A DNA stretch of 8,345 nucleotides from Patescibacteria group bacterium. GTDB lineage: Bacteria > Patescibacteriota > Minisyncoccia > Phycocordibacterales > SBAW01. The DNA lies in assembly GCA_030916835.1 (NCBI GenBank), contig JAUPWA010000024.1, positions 1-8,345 of the forward strand. Reading direction: 5' to 3'. The notes under the pieces are model-generated. The model was not told where the DNA came from. It searched no databases and saw only the letters and a program-made list of their open reading frames with translations. Both the position numbers and the translations under genes were made by a program. This document shows positions 6,010-8,345 of this stretch, piece after piece (within the stretch, counting starts at the first letter, position 1; each line of letters starts with the position of its first letter).

Positions 6010-8055
6010 TTATAGACTGCGCTCGTAGGCCTCTATCGCCTGCACAAACGCGGGGTCACTTGTTAGTATAGCAGGGTCTGTCGCACGCAAATCTCTAACA
6101 TACCCAAGTGCAGTTTTTGCATCGCCAATTGTGAGGTAGAGTTGCGCCAATACCAATTTTGGTCGGCTCAGTGTTGGCACCAGCTTGGTGTACTCCTCCA
6201 TCACTCCAATAGCATCTTTTAGATAGAGCAGGGCCTCATTTTCACTCTTTGCCTGTGATGCTGCAGCGATGTCAGTATTAACCAACAGATACCAAGCCTC
6301 CGAGCGCTTCGGTGAGAGTTGGCGAGCGCGGTCTGCTATGGTTGCCTCAAACACCAAATTTGGTTCGACTCCCGGTGGCACCAGGTCGAGCACTTGCGCT
6401 AAGTTCAGCGCGGCTCGCGCATCATAGTTGTGTCGGTTATATATATCGACAAGAGCGCTACTGCTAAAGGCATACGCCACTTTAAGCGCATCACCCGAGA
6501 GCATGCGGGTTTGCTGATTGTCATACATGTCTTCTATTTGGTTCCCATACTCGAGCGTCATGTAGGTGTTGTAGGCGAGGCCACGCTCAAGCGCTGCCGT
6601 TGAGCGGCTGATGTCGCTCACTTGATAGAGATACCCTTCAACGAGTGCGCGGTTGGCAGCAAACGGTTTATATACCACCGGATACAGCGTCCACAGGACG
6701 GCAAATGCAGCCACTACGCCCACAGCCACCTTTGCCGGATGGTACGACAAGCGACTTTCAGGAGTCTCTCCACTGTAGACCGCAGCATACAAAAGCAACA
6801 GAGTGAGGAGGGTTAGCGGGATATCGAATGCAAAAAACACCTGCACTGCATACACCACCCCCGCAAGCGCTATGTATGCAAAATACTTCTCCCCTGCTCG
6901 CCAACGTCGATAGGCACCATGCACGAGCAGTATGATGAGCGTGATGTACAGCGCCGCACCAACCACTCCAAACTGTGCAAAGTAGTCGAGGTAGGCGTTG
7001 TGCGAGCGGTCAAACCACTCTTCGGTAAGTCGTGTTGGGTCATAGATACGGTCAAAGAGTTGGGTGACATGTTCAGCACCAACTCCGGTGAGCGGTCGTT
7101 TGAGCGCTTCGTCCCCTATCCCCTGCCATACAAACAAGCGGCTCGCGACGGTTGCATCAGTAAACGAAAGCTGTGCTAAACGTTTGACCGGCTCAAAGCT
7201 CGACTGAGCAAGCGAACCTCGAAAGAAAAACCCAGCAACAAGCAAAAGTGCCAGAGCGCCAAGAGCCACGCGTGCGTACAGACGCACAGTGCCAGTGCGT
7301 GTAGCAAAAGCAACATACATGAGTGAGAGTGCGGCAGCAGCAAAGAGCGCGAGCGCGACGCCACGCGTCGCGGTGAGTAGAGCCACCACAAACTGGAGCG
7401 CTGCGAGCCCAAGCAGCACACGCGCATAGGTACCCCGTGCATAGTACACACCACGCAGCCACAAAGTAGCAAACCCAGTAAGTGCAAGGAACGACGCGAG
7501 ATACTGTGGGTTGCCAAACAGCGCACTCACGCGCGCGCTTGACTGTGGCAAAAACGGGATAGAGAAACCCGCCACTCCTCCCACCCACTGCAAAAGGCCC
7601 GCGAGTGCACAGAGTGACGCGCCCGCTACCATGACCACAAGCAGCTTCTTCCAAAAGGCGGCGTCTGCAATGAGCAATGCTATATAGAAAAGCGCCACCA
7701 ACACGGTCGACATGAGGAGCCCATCACCACGCACCATAAGCCCCCAAAAACTTTGGTACATACCAATACCAAAAAAAGAGGCCACATACTCCACCGCAAG
7801 AAGCGCCCCTGGCACCCACACGGCAGGCTGGCGCAATCGTGCCCAGTAAAACCGCTCACCCACTAGCGCTGCATATATAAAGAGTGCACAAATGATGATA
7901 CCCAGCCCTTCAATAAAAAAGGTTTTTGGTGCAACAGCCGGAAAGTATAGCCCTGGCACATATATGAGCGGTGCTACAAAAAGAGCGGCAATAACCCACG
8001 ACACTTGTGCGCGGACATGCGCAGCTGCTCTACCAAACATCCCATGGTTTTTCAT
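6010..8055 (-). CDS. O-antigen ligase/polymerase family membrane protein with C-terminal repeat domain
   Basis: This is a polytopic envelope protein of 681 residues, likely joining or polymerising lipid-linked glycans on the outer face of the membrane. Numbered from the GTG at 8064 (subtract 3 for the ATG), residues 20-465 carry a dozen or so hydrophobic segments with family landmarks: GNPQYLASFLAL (184-195), ATRGVALAL (232-240), GVGAEHV (327-333) and the long external-loop motif RSHNAYLDYFAQFGVVG (353-369), typical of Wzy_C/WaaL proteins. Residues about 470-684 are soluble and helical, with a TPR-like stretch (585-660). The ATG at 8055 fits a leaderless transcript from the extended -10 box; the GTG at 8064 overlaps that box but has AGGA 7 nt upstream. 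It could be a surface-polysaccharide polymerase, a ligase or a protein O-glycosyltransferase; the sequence does not decide. Confidence 0.92.
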   Translation of the reverse strand: MKNHGMFGRAAAHVRAQVSWVIAALFVAPLIYVPGLYFPAVAPKTFFIEGLGIIICALFIYAALVGERFYWARLRQPAVWVPGALLAVEYVASFFGIGMYQSFWGLMVRGDGLLMSTVLVALFYIALLIADAAFWKKLLVVMVAGASLCALAGLLQWVGGVAGFSIPFLPQSSARVSALFGNPQYLASFLALTGFATLWLRGVYYARGTYARVLLGLAALQFVVALLTATRGVALALFAAAALSLMYVAFATRTGTVRLYARVALGALALLLVAGFFFRGSLAQSSFEPVKRLAQLSFTDATVASRLFVWQGIGDEALKRPLTGVGAEHVTQLFDRIYDPTRLTEEWFDRSHNAYLDYFAQFGVVGAALYITLIILLVHGAYRRWRAGEKYFAYIALAGVVYAVQVFFAFDIPLTLLTLLLLYAAVYSGETPESRLSYHPAKVAVGVVAAFAVLWTLYPVVYKPFAANRALVEGYLYQVSDISRSTAALERGLAYNTYMTLEYGNQIEDMYDNQQTRMLSGDALKVAYAFSSSALVDIYNRHNYDARAALNLAQVLDLVPPGVEPNLVFEATIADRARQLSPKRSEAWYLLVNTDIAAASQAKSENEALLYLKDAIGVMEEYTKLVPTLSRPKLVLAQLYLTIGDAKTALGYVRDLRATDPAILTSDPAFVQAIEAYERSL

Positions 8056-8062
8056 GAAGCTC

Positions 8063-8071
8063 ACTATACCA
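8063..8071 (-). promoter_or_regulatory. Extended -10 promoter of the O-antigen-ligase-like gene
   Basis: The minus strand reads TGGTATAGT: a 5/6 -10 hexamer (8063-8068) with the TGn extension and no good -35. The predicted start is near 8056, placing the ATG at 8055 at the very 5' end of the mRNA. The GTG at 8062-8064 overlaps the hexamer. Confidence 0.5.
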
Positions 8072-8102
8072 TCCTGCCCCGTGTAAGGCTACGCACGAAA
8101 AC

Positions 8103-8135
8103 GCAAAAACCCTCCCGAAAAGGGAGGGTTTTTGC
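8103..8135 (-). terminator. Intrinsic terminator of the surface-protein gene
   Basis: GCAAAAACCCTCCC (8103-8116) and GGGAGGGTTTTTGC (8122-8135) form a perfect 14-bp stem with a 5-nt loop; its A/T arms supply a T-run in both directions. It lies 83 nt after the stop at 8219 and 48 nt before the start of the next gene. Confidence 0.92.
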
Positions 8136-8185
8136 TGGTTTCGCGCACCTGACTCGTGAGAGCTAGATGTGCGCCCGCAAACTTT

Positions 8186-8226
8186 CTGAGCGATCGCTCA
8201 GCTAGCTGACTACTAAGATTAGTAGT
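8186..8226. repeat. Three abutting palindromes at the 3' end of the surface-protein gene
   Basis: CTGAGCGATCGCTCAG (8186-8201, perfect 16 bp) overlaps TCAGCTAGCTGA (8198-8209, perfect 12 bp), which abuts ACTACTAA-GA-TTAGTAGT (8209-8226, 8+8). The third covers the stop codon. In RNA they would fold as alternative hairpins just before the terminator. Confidence 0.85.
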
Positions 8227-8345
8227 TGTAGCTGTACGAGCCGTCAGTGAGGTTCTTGAGCAAGTAACCGTTAGTCCAGTCAGCTGACGTTGTGCTGTGA
8301 TTAGTAGCAGAACGGTCAGACCAAACATAGCTGTTAGATGCTGCA
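8219..8345 (-). CDS. C-terminal end of a probable cell-surface protein (5' part off the window)
   Basis: Only the last 41 residues are present: ...NSYVWSDRSATNHS (about 37 to 24 from the end), then TADWTNGYLL-like sequence and a Ser/Tyr-rich end (DGSYSYNY), closed by TAA. Abundance of Ser, Thr, Asn and aromatic residues and absence of cysteine fit an exported, low-complexity surface protein. I recall the WSD-S-A-NHS-T-DW-NGY pattern as a C-terminal motif of large Parcubacteria surface proteins, but this is memory and not a search. The gene is followed by a palindrome cluster and a strong terminator, consistent with an abundant mRNA. Size and anchoring mode cannot be judged. Confidence 0.7.
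   Translation of the reverse strand, partial: AASNSYVWSDRSATNHSTTSADWTNGYLLKNLTDGSYSYNY

Noticed and set aside
7176..7654. Two long minus-strand frames (7176-7526, 7193-7654) inside the O-antigen-ligase-like gene
   Set aside because: Cys-, Arg- and Leu-rich alternative frames of a membrane protein gene in GC-balanced DNA; no start signals.
8089..8328. 79-codon minus-strand frame at the right edge
   Set aside because: It overlaps the surface-protein C-terminus in another frame and reads through the terminator; the frame ending at 8219 gives the sensible protein.

Overview
The window looks like a core-genome segment from an ultrasmall Candidate Phyla Radiation bacterium (Patescibacteria, Parcubacteria-like). 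This rests on the divergent but intact 23S rRNA, a short MscS-pore-like membrane protein, a winged-helix protein fused to a degenerate nucleotidyltransferase domain, an O-antigen-ligase protein with a C-terminal repeat region, short GC-rich palindromic intergenic repeats, and the C-terminus of a cell-surface protein. The phylum is inferred from family resemblance and was not computed. Every supported gene is on the minus strand. TAA, TAG and TGA all end plausible genes, so the standard genetic code fits.

Layout, left to right (which is 3'->5' on the coding strand): 1-2387 holds the 5' four-fifths of a 23S rRNA gene; its 3' end lies beyond the left edge. 2388-2777 has no protein gene but is dense in signals: a pre-23S hairpin, a candidate rRNA promoter, an intrinsic terminator, and a TTGACA-17-TATACT promoter that would drive a transcript of about 95 nt ending at that terminator. 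No 16S gene or tRNA lies next to the 23S 5' end. 2778-3473 is a five-segment membrane protein related to mechanosensitive channels. 3570-4154 is the winged-helix/degenerate nucleotidyltransferase protein. 4342-4599 is an unrecognised 85-residue protein flanked by terminators.

4753-5674 is the rplJ-rplL pair, encoding the ribosomal stalk proteins L10 and L7/L12, without rplK-rplA upstream. Its 3' end carries a 26-bp direct duplication around a short palindromic element. 5695-5872 holds a possible L10 leader hairpin and repeat elements. 5873-6007 is a 44-residue single-span membrane microprotein starting 2 nt after the stop of the large O-antigen ligase/polymerase-like gene (6010-8055). 8219-8345 is the 3' end of a probable surface protein, followed by three abutting palindromes and a strong terminator.

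No defence system, mobile element with coding capacity, CRISPR array or secondary-metabolite cluster is visible. The genes concern translation (23S, L10, L12) and the cell envelope (glycan ligase/polymerase, microprotein, channel-like protein, surface protein). The most unusual material is non-coding: the promoter/short RNA/terminator unit before the 23S gene, the duplicated rplL tail, and the palindrome cluster after the surface-protein gene. Three protein-gene promoter candidates look like TGn-extended -10 boxes with very short or absent leaders.
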